64,000 nt of DNA from Syntrophaceticus sp050949745 (GTDB lineage: Bacteria; Bacillota; DSM-12270; Thermacetogeniales; Thermacetogeniaceae): NCBI GenBank assembly GCA_050949745.1, contig JBMNGF010000020.1, positions 41,552 through 105,551 on the forward strand, in the 5' to 3' direction. Positions 1 through 7,960 of this stretch are shown here, piece after piece. Position numbers and translations under genes: made by a program. Each line of letters starts with the position of its first letter. Positions within the stretch are counted from its first letter, which is position 1. The notes below the pieces were generated by a model, which worked only from the letters and a program-made list of their open reading frames with translations, did no database searches and had not been told where the DNA came from.

Positions 1-410
1 TTTTGCCTGCAGTGACCCTGGGCTTTACTATGGCTGCCACTTATGCCAGGCTGCTGAGAGCCAGCATGTTGGATGTGCTGGGTCAGGATTTTATCAAAGT
101 AGCCAGAGCGAAGGGGCTTCATGAGAAGTGGGTCATCGGGCGACATGCCTTAAAAAATGCTATTATCCCTGCAATCACTATGTTCGGGATGAGCTTTGGG
201 GGCTTGCTGGGCGGTTCTGTGATCATCGAAACCATCTTTGCCTGGCCGGGGATAGGAAAGTTTGCTGTGGATTCCATTTTTAATAGGGACTATCCTGTAA
301 TTCAGGGTTATGTTCTTTTTATGGCTTTGATTTTTGTGGTTGCCAATTTACTTGTTGACATCTCATATGGACTGCTGGATCCGCGTATTCGTCTGGAAAG
401 GAGACGTTGA
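1..410 (+). CDS. Opp/Nik-type ABC transporter permease, 3' part
   Basis: Only the last ~135 residues of this inner-membrane permease lie in the window; the gene begins to the left. The visible part has the cytoplasmic EAA loop of binding-protein-dependent permease (a run around DFIKVARAKGL followed by LKNAIIPAI) and then two hydrophobic segments, ending in an arginine-rich tail. This matches the C-terminal half of the NikB/DppB/OppB family, which forms a heterodimer with a NikC/DppC subunit. The next gene starts one base after its stop, so the two are cotranscribed. Substrate cannot be read from the fragment; nickel, nickel-metallophore or peptide are the usual choices for this family. Confidence 0.9.
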   Translation, partial: LPAVTLGFTMAATYARLLRASMLDVLGQDFIKVARAKGLHEKWVIGRHALKNAIIPAITMFGMSFGGLLGGSVIIETIFAWPGIGKFAVDSIFNRDYPVIQGYVLFMALIFVVANLLVDISYGLLDPRIRLERRR

Positions 411-411
411 G

Positions 412-1329
412 ATGGCCAAAGCTAATGGCCTATTTTCCTCTCCTCTGGAGGAGCATTTAGGCGCAGGCGGAGAAACAAGTGATGAAAGCCTGTTAGGTGG
501 CGCATTCAGGAGGCTGATCAAAGACAAGCTTGCCCTGCTGGGATTGGTGGTCGTGATCTTGATTATTTTGGTGGGGATTTTTGCTCCATATATTATGCCT
601 AATGATCCGACTAAAGTCCTGCTGGATCAGCGACTGGCACCATCTTCTGTGGAGTATCCCTTGGGAACAGATCACCTGGGCCGCTGTCTTCTCTCCCGTC
701 TGATTTACGGTACCAGGATATCTTTGAGTACAGCAGCTATTGCCCTCTTATTGATCATGTTGATCAGCATCCCGGTGGGGACGATAGCTGGGTACCTAGG
801 GGGATGGGTGGACAACCTGTTGATGCGCCTGTGCGATATTCTGCTGGCTTTTCCCAGTCTGATTCTTGCCCTGGTTATCGCCGGTATGCTGGGACCGGGG
901 CTCCTCAATGTGTTGATGGCCATATCATTGGTCGGTTGGGTGGGCTATGCCCGGGTGATCCGCGGTCTTGTGCTTTCTGTGAAAGAAAAGGAATATGTTA
1001 TGGCAGCCCGGGCCTGCGGGACCCCGGAGTGGGCGATTGTGATCCGGCATATCCTGCCTAATGTCATTTCTCCGGTGATTGTTTTGGCCACTTTGGATAT
1101 CGGTAGTATAGTTCTCTCCATCTCCGGTCTTTCTTTTCTGGGATTGGGTGCTCAGCCGCCGACTCCGGAGTGGGGTTCGATGCTCAATGATGGCAGACCC
1201 TATATGCAGGTTGCCTCACAGTTGATGGTCTATCCGGGGATAGCTATTATGACTGTTGTCTTTGCCTTTAACCTGTTGGGTGATGGCCTGCGGGATGCTC
1301 TGGATCCCAGAGGAACAGATCGGAAATAG
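412..1329 (+). CDS. Opp/Nik-type ABC transporter permease (NikC/DppC family)
   Basis: Second permease subunit of the importer, about 305 residues with an N-terminal cytoplasmic stretch, a first membrane segment near residues 40-60 and five more downstream. The EAA loop is visible (EYVMAARACG, then HILPNVISPVI), the site that docks on the ATPases. The start is the ATG at 412, which has GGAAAGGAG about 11 bases upstream inside the end of the previous gene; an in-frame upstream ATG at 334 lies within the preceding coding sequence and is less likely. It belongs to the operon permease-permease-ATPase-ATPase-binding protein. Family assignment is secure, substrate is not. Confidence 0.92.
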   Translation: MAKANGLFSSPLEEHLGAGGETSDESLLGGAFRRLIKDKLALLGLVVVILIILVGIFAPYIMPNDPTKVLLDQRLAPSSVEYPLGTDHLGRCLLSRLIYGTRISLSTAAIALLLIMLISIPVGTIAGYLGGWVDNLLMRLCDILLAFPSLILALVIAGMLGPGLLNVLMAISLVGWVGYARVIRGLVLSVKEKEYVMAARACGTPEWAIVIRHILPNVISPVIVLATLDIGSIVLSISGLSFLGLGAQPPTPEWGSMLNDGRPYMQVASQLMVYPGIAIMTVVFAFNLLGDGLRDALDPRGTDRK

Positions 1330-1460
1330 TCCTGCTGCTGGGTTATGTGGTATAAATGTGGCGACTTGATGAATCAAGGACAGAATTCGTGGTTTTTTAT
1401 AAGTAGGCATGGTATGAGAGATGAATAGTTATGCATGAGTTCGGACAGGGGGTTTTTAGA

Positions 1461-2456
1461 TTGACTCGAGAAACTGTTCTGGAAGTAAAGGGGCTATCAA
1501 CCCGTTTTTGCACAAAATATGGCGAGGTTCGTGCTGTGGATGGTGTGAGTTTTGAACTCGCACCCGGAGAGACACTTGGCCTGGTAGGAGAGAGCGGGTG
1601 TGGCAAAACTGTGACTGCCCTTTCCTTGGTTGGTCTGATCGATCCGCCAGGAGAGATCTATTCAGGTGAGGTTGTACTGGATGGGCAGAACCTGCTGGAA
1701 CTGAACAGAAAACAGCTGCGGAAGATCCGCGGCAAAGAGATCGGTTATGTTTTTCAGGACCCCTTGTCATCTCTGAACCCGGTGCTCTCCATTGGCACCC
1801 AGCTTACGGAAACTATTATGGCACATGAGAAGGCAACCAAGGAAAGCGCCCGACAGCGGGCGGTGGATCTATTGGGCCGGGTGGGTCTTCCTGATCCGGA
1901 AAAGCTTCTAGGCCGTTATCCATTCCAGCTTTCCGGAGGGATGCGCCAGAGGGTGATGATTGCCATGGCTCTGTCACTCCATCCCCGCATTCTGATCGCA
2001 GATGAGCCTACAACTGCTCTTGATGTTACCGTTCAAGCTCAGATCCTGGCAGAGCTGAGGAGGCTGAAGAGGGAGTTTGGCACTGCCATAATTCTCATCA
2101 CACATGATCTGGGTGTAGTAGCTGAACTGGCAGACAAGGTTGCTGTCATGTATGCGGGTTCGATAGTGGAGATGGGTATCATCTCAGATATATTTGAAAG
2201 GCCTGGCCACCCCTATACCCGGGCCTTGCTGAAGTCGGTACCTCGTCTTTCCCAGAGCAGCGACTTTTTGGAACCGGTAAAGGGGCAACCGCCTAGCTTG
2301 CTTAATCTTCCTGGCTGTTGTCCATTTCTACCCCGCTGTCCGCAAGCAAAGTCTGTATGTGGCGAAGGAAAACCGCAACTGCAGGTCTTAGATCATCACC
2401 ACCTGGTGGCCTGTTATTGTGCCGGAGCGGAGCGACAGGAGGTCATTATTGCATGA
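1461..2456 (+). CDS. Opp/Nik-type ABC transporter ATP-binding protein (DppD/NikD family)
   Basis: First of two ATPases that power the importer. It shows Walker A (GESGCGKT), the signature LSGGMRQR, Walker B (LIADEPT) and the C-terminal oligopeptide-transporter extension with a Cys-rich segment (PFLPRCP). I chose the TTG at 1461 because AGGGGG sits 8 bases before it and the protein then begins shortly before the first beta strand, as in relatives; an ATG at 1431 in the same frame has no clear ribosome site. The end overlaps the start of the next ATPase by 4 bases, indicating translational coupling. A gap of 131 bases separates it from the permease gene. Confidence 0.92.
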   Translation: MTRETVLEVKGLSTRFCTKYGEVRAVDGVSFELAPGETLGLVGESGCGKTVTALSLVGLIDPPGEIYSGEVVLDGQNLLELNRKQLRKIRGKEIGYVFQDPLSSLNPVLSIGTQLTETIMAHEKATKESARQRAVDLLGRVGLPDPEKLLGRYPFQLSGGMRQRVMIAMALSLHPRILIADEPTTALDVTVQAQILAELRRLKREFGTAIILITHDLGVVAELADKVAVMYAGSIVEMGIISDIFERPGHPYTRALLKSVPRLSQSSDFLEPVKGQPPSLLNLPGCCPFLPRCPQAKSVCGEGKPQLQVLDHHHLVACYCAGAERQEVIIA

Positions 2457-3424
2457 CACTGCTGCAAACAGAGGGCTTGGTTAAATACTATAGAGCCGGA
2501 GGCAGTTTGTTCAGGGGTTCTTCAAAAGTGCATGCTGTGGACGGAGTCGCCATCAGTATTAAAGGGGGAGAAACCCTGGGGTTGGTCGGAGAGAGTGGCT
2601 GCGGCAAGAGCACCCTGGGGAGACTGCTGGCCAGGCTGGAGGACCCCGATAGGGGGAAGATTATTTTTGATGGACGAGAGATTACCAATTGTACCGGAGA
2701 AGAACAACGCCTCTTGAGGAGCAGGATTCAGTTCATCTTCCAAGATTCCTACTCTTCTCTGGATCCCCGTCAGACGGTTAGGGGAATCATCACGGAACCC
2801 CTGGCCAATTTTGCTGTGGGCGACCGGCAAAAGCGGCAAGAGATGGCAGAAGAGCTCCTGGAGATAGTGGGATTAGAGCCAACACATATCTCACGCTACC
2901 CCCACGAATTCAGCGGCGGTCAGCGCCAGCGCATCAATATCGCCCGTGCCCTCTCTCTGACTCCGGAGTTGATCATCTGTGACGAACCGGTCTCCAGCCT
3001 TGATGTCTCCATTAGAGCCCAGATCTTGAACCTGCTCAAGAAACTAAAAGAAGATTTTGGACTTGCTTATTTATTTATCTCTCATGATCTGGCTGCAGTG
3101 AGCTACATGGCTGATCGGATTGCGGTGATGTATTTGGGCAAGATAGTGGAGGTGCTGGATGCGGTTGATTTTGCCAATCGTTCCTGTCATCCTTACTCTG
3201 GTGCGCTACTGGCCGCGGTTCCCGTTCCTGATGTCCGTAAGAGGGATTTTGAGCGGGAGATTCTCTATGGAGAGCCGCCTAATGCAGTGAATCCTCCAGC
3301 TGGCTGTCGCTTTCATCCCCGCTGTCGGCGGGCCGAGAAGATCTGCTGTCAGGATGAACCGCAATTGAGGGAGGTGGAAGATGGACATTTTGTAGCCTGT
3401 CATCTGGTGGGTGAGTTTAACTGA
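2453..3424 (+). CDS. Opp/Nik-type ABC transporter ATP-binding protein (DppF/NikE family)
   Basis: Second ATPase of the importer, 323 residues. Walker A (GESGCGKST), signature FSGGQRQR, Walker B (IICDEPVSSLD) and the switch His (ISHDL) are intact, followed by the C-terminal Cys-containing oligopeptide extension (HPRCRRAEKICC). The start is the ATG at 2453 in an ATGA overlap with the upstream stop, preceded by ACAGGAGGTC. Paired DppD/DppF ATPases are characteristic of the peptide/nickel (PepT) importer family. The binding-protein gene follows 50 bases later behind its own GGGAGGGG site. Confidence 0.93.
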   Translation: MTLLQTEGLVKYYRAGGSLFRGSSKVHAVDGVAISIKGGETLGLVGESGCGKSTLGRLLARLEDPDRGKIIFDGREITNCTGEEQRLLRSRIQFIFQDSYSSLDPRQTVRGIITEPLANFAVGDRQKRQEMAEELLEIVGLEPTHISRYPHEFSGGQRQRINIARALSLTPELIICDEPVSSLDVSIRAQILNLLKKLKEDFGLAYLFISHDLAAVSYMADRIAVMYLGKIVEVLDAVDFANRSCHPYSGALLAAVPVPDVRKRDFEREILYGEPPNAVNPPAGCRFHPRCRRAEKICCQDEPQLREVEDGHFVACHLVGEFN

Positions 3425-3474
3425 TGTTAGGGTTGTTAGGGCTTTTGTAAATAAGAACGAGGGAGGGGATTTGA

Positions 3475-5025
3475 ATGAGGGGCAAAAAAGTTGTCGTTTT
3501 ATTGGCCGTCACTGCCTTGTTAGTGATGATGGCTGTAGGATGTGGTAATGAGGCATCCAAGTCTTCACAAGAGGAAGTAAAACCGCTTACTGTTGGGTGG
3601 TCTCAATGGCACAGCAACCTTGACCCTAATGATGGGTATAATGGGTGGTATACAATGGAATATGGCATGGGGGAAACGTTAGTCAAAACAAGTGAAGGGA
3701 TGAATCTCGAGCCCTGGCTTGCCGAATCCTGGGAAAGTGTCGATGATAGTACATGGAAGATTAAGATCAGGGATCATGTTAAGTTCCACAATGGGAAAAA
3801 AGTCGATGGGGCAGCTGTCAAGACATCACTGGAGCGCTCTATCAAGATGAATGCGCGAGCGCCGGGTCTTTTGGATATCGCCTCTATAGAGGCTGAGGGA
3901 AACGAGATTATTGTTAAAAACAACAACCCAAATCCATCCTTTATGTCATCTCTGGCTGATCCCTTTGCTACCATTGTCGATGCTGAAGCCGCTGAGAAAC
4001 TGGGAGATAAATTCAAGGATGAGCCGGTTCTCACCGGGCCATTCAAATTGAAGGAACATGTGAAGGATGATCATGTGACAGTGGTCAGGAATGATGATTA
4101 CTGGGGTGACAAACCGAAGCTGCAGGAAGTTAAATTTAAACACATTAAGGATGCCAACACCAGAATTATGGCACTGCAGTCAGGTGAGGTTCAGGTGGCT
4201 GATAAGATCCCTGCAGAGCAGATAGAAGTGCTGGAGAAAGATGAAAATATTAAAGTTTTAAGCGAGTCTTCAGTGCGGCAGCATATGCTTATTTTTAATT
4301 TAATAAGGCCTGGTCTGGATGATATTTATGTGCGCAAAGCGATTAACATGGCAGTTAATAGGGATGATCTTGCTGAAAAGGTCATGTCTGGTAGCGGTAT
4401 TCCGGCTGTGGGTCCCTTTCCGGAGGTGCTTCCCTATGGGAGCGGGCTGAAAGGGTATGAGTACAATGTGGAAGCAGCGAAAAAACTCCTTGATGACGCA
4501 GGTTGGGCGCTGGGCAGTGACGGAATACGCCAGAAAGGTGATACGAAACTTGAGTATAACTTCTTGTCTTATAGCAGCAGACCAGAACTTCCGGTGATCA
4601 TGGAAGCGGTCCAGAGCCAATTAAAAGATATCGGGATCAAGATGGAGCTCAGTAATGTTGAAAGTGTCGAAGAAGTGATGGGGGGCGGAAATTTTGATGG
4701 AAGCATCTACAGCTTCAGCACCGCTCCTACCGGGGATCCCCAGTATATGTTGGAAACCATCTTTATGACCGGGGGCGATGGTAACTATGGGGCGTACAGC
4801 AGTGAGCAGCTAGATGCCTTGGGTAAAAGGCTGAAGTCTACCTTTGATCCTGAGGAAAGAACTGCAATAGCCAAAGAAGCGCAGCAGACACTTATTGATG
4901 ATGCTGCCTTTGCCTTCCTTGTTCACCCGAAAATCATCACCGCGGTGCATAAAGATGTGGAAGGATTGGTCATAACTCCCACAGAATACTACTTTTTGGA
5001 CTCAAAGATTAGTTATCAAGGGTAA
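3475..5025 (+). CDS. Extracellular solute-binding lipoprotein, family 5 (NikA/DppA-like)
   Basis: Membrane-anchored receptor of the preceding importer, 516 residues. A lipoprotein signal peptide ends in a lipobox with the modified Cys at residue 23. The rest is a family-5 solute-binding fold, with the hallmark region around WKIKIRDHVKFHNG and the TGPFKL and NDDYWGDKPKL segments. Among family-5 proteins it looks closest to those called nickel-binding, but nothing read by eye proves nickel rather than peptide or metallophore. It is the last gene of the Opp-type operon; a similar, broken paralogue lies at 7961-9503. Confidence 0.9.
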   Translation: MRGKKVVVLLAVTALLVMMAVGCGNEASKSSQEEVKPLTVGWSQWHSNLDPNDGYNGWYTMEYGMGETLVKTSEGMNLEPWLAESWESVDDSTWKIKIRDHVKFHNGKKVDGAAVKTSLERSIKMNARAPGLLDIASIEAEGNEIIVKNNNPNPSFMSSLADPFATIVDAEAAEKLGDKFKDEPVLTGPFKLKEHVKDDHVTVVRNDDYWGDKPKLQEVKFKHIKDANTRIMALQSGEVQVADKIPAEQIEVLEKDENIKVLSESSVRQHMLIFNLIRPGLDDIYVRKAINMAVNRDDLAEKVMSGSGIPAVGPFPEVLPYGSGLKGYEYNVEAAKKLLDDAGWALGSDGIRQKGDTKLEYNFLSYSSRPELPVIMEAVQSQLKDIGIKMELSNVESVEEVMGGGNFDGSIYSFSTAPTGDPQYMLETIFMTGGDGNYGAYSSEQLDALGKRLKSTFDPEERTAIAKEAQQTLIDDAAFAFLVHPKIITAVHKDVEGLVITPTEYYFLDSKISYQG

Positions 5026-5185
5026 GCTAGGTAAAATAAAGGTAGGTTTTTTATCAGGTTAGATTTACGGTTATTCTTAGAGTTCTGGGTGAGGCCGCTT
5101 TCTTTAACTGCATTAATGCAGAATCAGATGATTGTAATGAAAAGGCAGGTTTTTTATCAACACTGTTGAATAATAGATTTGAGGA

Positions 5186-5207
5186 ACGGATAATCGGAGT
5201 TATCCGT
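5186..5207. promoter_or_regulatory. Perfect inverted repeat before the leader hairpin
   Basis: ACGGATAA, a 6-base spacer, and TTATCCGT form a perfect 8-base palindrome just upstream of the terminator-like hairpin that precedes the Gate-domain gene. It could be an operator for a metal- or ligand-responsive repressor, or an RNA hairpin in the leader. No second copy was noticed near the other transport genes. Confidence 0.35.
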
Positions 5208-5213
5208 CAATGG

Positions 5214-5263
5214 CCATGAAGGTCTTTTATCCCGTTAGAGCGGGGTTAGCTTCATGGTTTTTT
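5214..5263 (+). terminator. Leader terminator-like hairpin A (CCATGAAG family)
   Basis: CCATGAAG at 5214 pairs with CTTCATGG at 5250, followed by six T residues. The hairpin lies directly before the membrane gene starting at 5282 and 190 bases after the binding-protein stop. It may end the Opp operon or act as an attenuator of the downstream gene. Two related hairpins (7791 and 10247) also sit before transport genes; A and B share the ascending arm and a GAGCGGGG loop segment. Confidence 0.6.
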
Positions 5264-5281
5264 AGTTGGAGTGATGTTTAT

Positions 5282-6238
5282 ATGAGTGTGATTTCTAAGG
5301 CCATGCCTGTTCTCCTGGATCTTTGGTGGAGCGTCCTTCCCTTGATGTTTCTGGGATGCTTTCTGGGGAACCTTTTCCTGAAGACAACAGCATTGCGGCA
5401 GCTGGGAAAGGTGATGCGTCCTTTGGCGCGCTTTGGCAACCTGCCATCAGGGGCGGATACCTCTCTTACGCTCTGCCTGCTAAACAATGTTGCCGGGTAC
5501 TCCATGCTGGCTGAACTAAAGAACAATAGCCTCGTAAGCATGGAAGAAGTAGTAGTTTCTTATTTAGCTTCTAATATCCCCAAGGGGTTGTTCTATACTG
5601 TCTTCTATATCGCGCCTGTGGTTTTAGGGGCTTTGGGGATGCGCCTGGGATTGATTTATCTGTTGATTTATTTTGGTGTATTTGCCGTCGTTGGGCTGGT
5701 GGGGCTTTTGCTGGGGAGGCTGTTTCTTTCCCCTCAAAATGCGCAGGATGTTGTAGGGCAGCTTTCTCAGCCAACTAGTGAGCCATGGTGGTATAAAATC
5801 ATTGGTGCATTAAAAAGCTCACTTCCTACCTTCGGGCGTCTGATAGTGGTTTTTGTTCCTGTAACCTTTATTGTGATTACTCTGATGCAGACTGAGGTTG
5901 TTAAAGAGGGTCTTACTCTGGTGGATCCAGTTTTACGACAGTTAGGCCTGCCTGCTCCTGTACTGATCGTGATCACCACAGGCATGTTCAGTACTATCGC
6001 TGGTATCGGTACCCTGGGACCATTTTTACAGGCGGGCATCGTTACTCCGGTACAGGGTGTTGCTGCTCTGTTTTTTGCTTCGGCATTGCATTATTTTATC
6101 AGTTTCTGGAGTGAAGATATCCCCTTGAATGTCTCCATATTCGGTCCGCAGCTGGGGAGCAAAGTGAGTATAGTTAATTTGGTGGTTCTGGAGGGAGTGA
6201 CCTTGTTGGTGTGGGGGGGTATTTTGTTTTTGTATTAA
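5282..6238 (+). CDS. Gate-domain (nucleoside-recognition) membrane protein
   Basis: About 318 residues, very hydrophobic, with roughly eight membrane segments. The central block (LCLLNNVAGYSML, then YLASNIPKGLFY) and the later FSTIAGIGTLGPF segment resemble the Gate / nucleoside-recognition family seen in SpmA-like and transporter proteins. The ATG at 5282 follows GGAGTG at good spacing; a start at 5210 would place the N-terminus inside the leader hairpin. Its job is unknown. Its place between an Opp/Nik-type importer and a DUF4198 protein suggests a role in metal or cofactor transport, but this is inference from context only. Confidence 0.7.
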   Translation: MSVISKAMPVLLDLWWSVLPLMFLGCFLGNLFLKTTALRQLGKVMRPLARFGNLPSGADTSLTLCLLNNVAGYSMLAELKNNSLVSMEEVVVSYLASNIPKGLFYTVFYIAPVVLGALGMRLGLIYLLIYFGVFAVVGLVGLLLGRLFLSPQNAQDVVGQLSQPTSEPWWYKIIGALKSSLPTFGRLIVVFVPVTFIVITLMQTEVVKEGLTLVDPVLRQLGLPAPVLIVITTGMFSTIAGIGTLGPFLQAGIVTPVQGVAALFFASALHYFISFWSEDIPLNVSIFGPQLGSKVSIVNLVVLEGVTLLVWGGILFLY

Positions 6239-6333
6239 GCGTGGGGAATATGCCAATGTTCGTAAAATTGGGTATCTATGTTTATGATTCAGGGAGATAA
6301 TATTAAATAATAACTTAAAAGGAGGATTCTAGA

Positions 6334-7086
6334 ATGGGAGCGGAACAGAATGGGATCTGGCGTGATACTACTGACTTGATGGTCTATGGTCATGAGGGAT
6401 GGCTGGAGCTAACGGGAAGCCACGGCCATGAAGGCAAAGATTTTGAGGTGCATTTCAAATACGGCCACAATCTGCGACCAGATGGGCTTACACGGAAGGA
6501 GGGACTCAAGGCTTGGTTAGCAAATCCTGACGGCGAAGTGAAAGAAATTAATCTTGCAGTCGGGGGGCTGGAGCATTATTCCTTAACCTTTCCCACCATT
6601 TCGGAGGGATTTTATCAAGTAGTTGCAGTCAATAACAGCAATTACGCAATAAGTAAAGGGGGGAAGTATTTGCTGGGTACGCGCAGGGAATATCCGGATG
6701 CGGATAAATCCATTTCCTACAATCAGTATGCCCAGGTCTTTCTACCGGTAGGGCACGATTTGGAGGGCGTTCCACGGCCAGCAGGTATACCTTTGGAAAT
6801 CGTCGCCCCATCGTGGAAGCCATGGCGAGCAGGGGATAAGATCAGTTTACAGATAATATTCCGCGGTGAGCCATTGGATGGTGCGGCAATAGACATTGCC
6901 TACAACGGGCCGGCCGGCTACAGGCAGCGGCAAATAATGACAGACGCTGAAGGTCGAATCAACTTAACTGCCGATGACCCTGGATATTACCTTATTGTGG
7001 TGCGCCACCAGGTGCCAGAATCTGAAGTAGGAGTTTATGACGAAAAATCTTTCACTACAACTTTATGGTTTATGGTCACCAAATAG
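6334..7086 (+). CDS. DUF4198-like protein (nickel-uptake associated family)
   Basis: A 250-residue protein with a His-rich start (YGHEGWLEL, GSHGHEG, KYGHN) and a C-terminal beta-sandwich half (residues ~150-250). This pattern resembles DUF4198, a family linked to nickel and cobalt uptake whose members are normally exported. Here no signal peptide is visible: the protein begins with polar residues right after a strong AAAGGAGG site. Either it works in the cytoplasm or the assignment is only partly right. It lies between the Gate-type membrane protein and the flavodoxin and is probably cotranscribed with the latter (23-base gap). The His-rich motifs make metal binding plausible. Confidence 0.6.
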   Translation: MGAEQNGIWRDTTDLMVYGHEGWLELTGSHGHEGKDFEVHFKYGHNLRPDGLTRKEGLKAWLANPDGEVKEINLAVGGLEHYSLTFPTISEGFYQVVAVNNSNYAISKGGKYLLGTRREYPDADKSISYNQYAQVFLPVGHDLEGVPRPAGIPLEIVAPSWKPWRAGDKISLQIIFRGEPLDGAAIDIAYNGPAGYRQRQIMTDAEGRINLTADDPGYYLIVVRHQVPESEVGVYDEKSFTTTLWFMVTK

Positions 7087-7109
7087 AATAATGTCGGGAG
7101 GAGCTAGCT

Positions 7110-7610
7110 TTGAAAATCAGTATTATTTATTTCAGCGCTACGGGAAATACAAAAACTGTTGCCAAATGGATACAGGCAGGTGCTGAAAGTGTTGCAGATA
7201 CAGAAGTTCGTTTGATGAACATTGCGGAGGAAGCCAATATCGACGTTGAATTTGTCAATGCTAGTGCCGCCATTATTTTTGGAACACCAACCTATGTAGG
7301 CAATATGTGTTGGCAGCTCAAGCAGTTTTTTGATACCAACTGGGACTGTAAACTTGGTGGAAAAATAGGTGCCGCCTTTTCCACCGAAAACTGCCCGCAC
7401 GGTGGTGGGGGCGAACTTGCCATTATGACAATTGTGAATCACATGCTGGTGAAGGGAATGCTGGCTTATTCCAGCGGTGCCGGTTGTGGCAGACCCTTTA
7501 TCCATATTGGACCGACAGTGGTCAAGGGACAACATGACGATCGAAAGAAGATTTGCATAGTCTTTGGTGAGCGTATTGCAAACAAAGCGCATGAATTATT
7601 TTCGAAATAA
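7110..7610 (+). CDS. Flavodoxin family protein
   Basis: A 166-residue flavodoxin fold. The phosphate-binding loop is clear at the N-terminus (YFSATGNTKT), with the second FMN loop around FGTPTYVGNM and the third around STENCPHGGGG. It starts at a TTG preceded by CGGGAGGAG. Flavodoxin-like proteins of this type carry electrons or reduce metals and flavins. In this island it could supply electrons for reductive release of a metal or corrinoid, which is inference from its neighbours. Confidence 0.85.
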   Translation: MKISIIYFSATGNTKTVAKWIQAGAESVADTEVRLMNIAEEANIDVEFVNASAAIIFGTPTYVGNMCWQLKQFFDTNWDCKLGGKIGAAFSTENCPHGGGGELAIMTIVNHMLVKGMLAYSSGAGCGRPFIHIGPTVVKGQHDDRKKICIVFGERIANKAHELFSK

Positions 7611-7790
7611 CTCGAAGGAATCCGGGATTATCTGTTTGGATCAAAATTAAAATTTGCAGACCTCAGTATCCGTTCCCCCGACACCTGATGGCCCCATCTC
7701 TTTGGAAACTATTTTTCTTTTGCAGGAAAACGATGTAAGGTGTCGAATAAAACTAACTAGATGTAAATTTCATCATTTGATTAATAAAGA

Positions 7791-7843
7791 CCATGAAGGT
7801 CTTCTTGCCTCAGATGGAGCGGGGAGATTCTTCGTGGTTTTTT
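7791..7843 (+). terminator. Leader terminator-like hairpin B (CCATGAAG family)
   Basis: CCATGAAG at 7791 pairs with CTTCGTGG (one G-U) at 7830, followed by six T residues. It sits within the 350-base gap between the flavodoxin and the broken binding-protein gene; I see no convincing gene in the rest of that gap. The bases ahead of it are AT-rich and resemble those ahead of hairpin C (a TTCAT...TGATTA pattern), possibly promoter sequence. Confidence 0.6.
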
Positions 7844-7960
7844 ATTTCAGAAAGGGGGAATTGCCAAGATAAAGTGAATCTCTGTGAAAATAAAGTGACA
7901 GCATGTTGATGCCGCTCAAACTTTTAAAAAATTTGAGATTATCATGAAGGAGGGAGTAAA

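Noticed and set aside
334..411. A 26-residue N-terminal extension of the second permease
   Set aside because: It overlaps the end of the preceding permease gene; the ATG at 412 has the ribosome site.
7654..7872. A 72-codon frame before the broken binding protein
   Set aside because: It spans leader hairpin B, has no ribosome site and a composition unlike protein.
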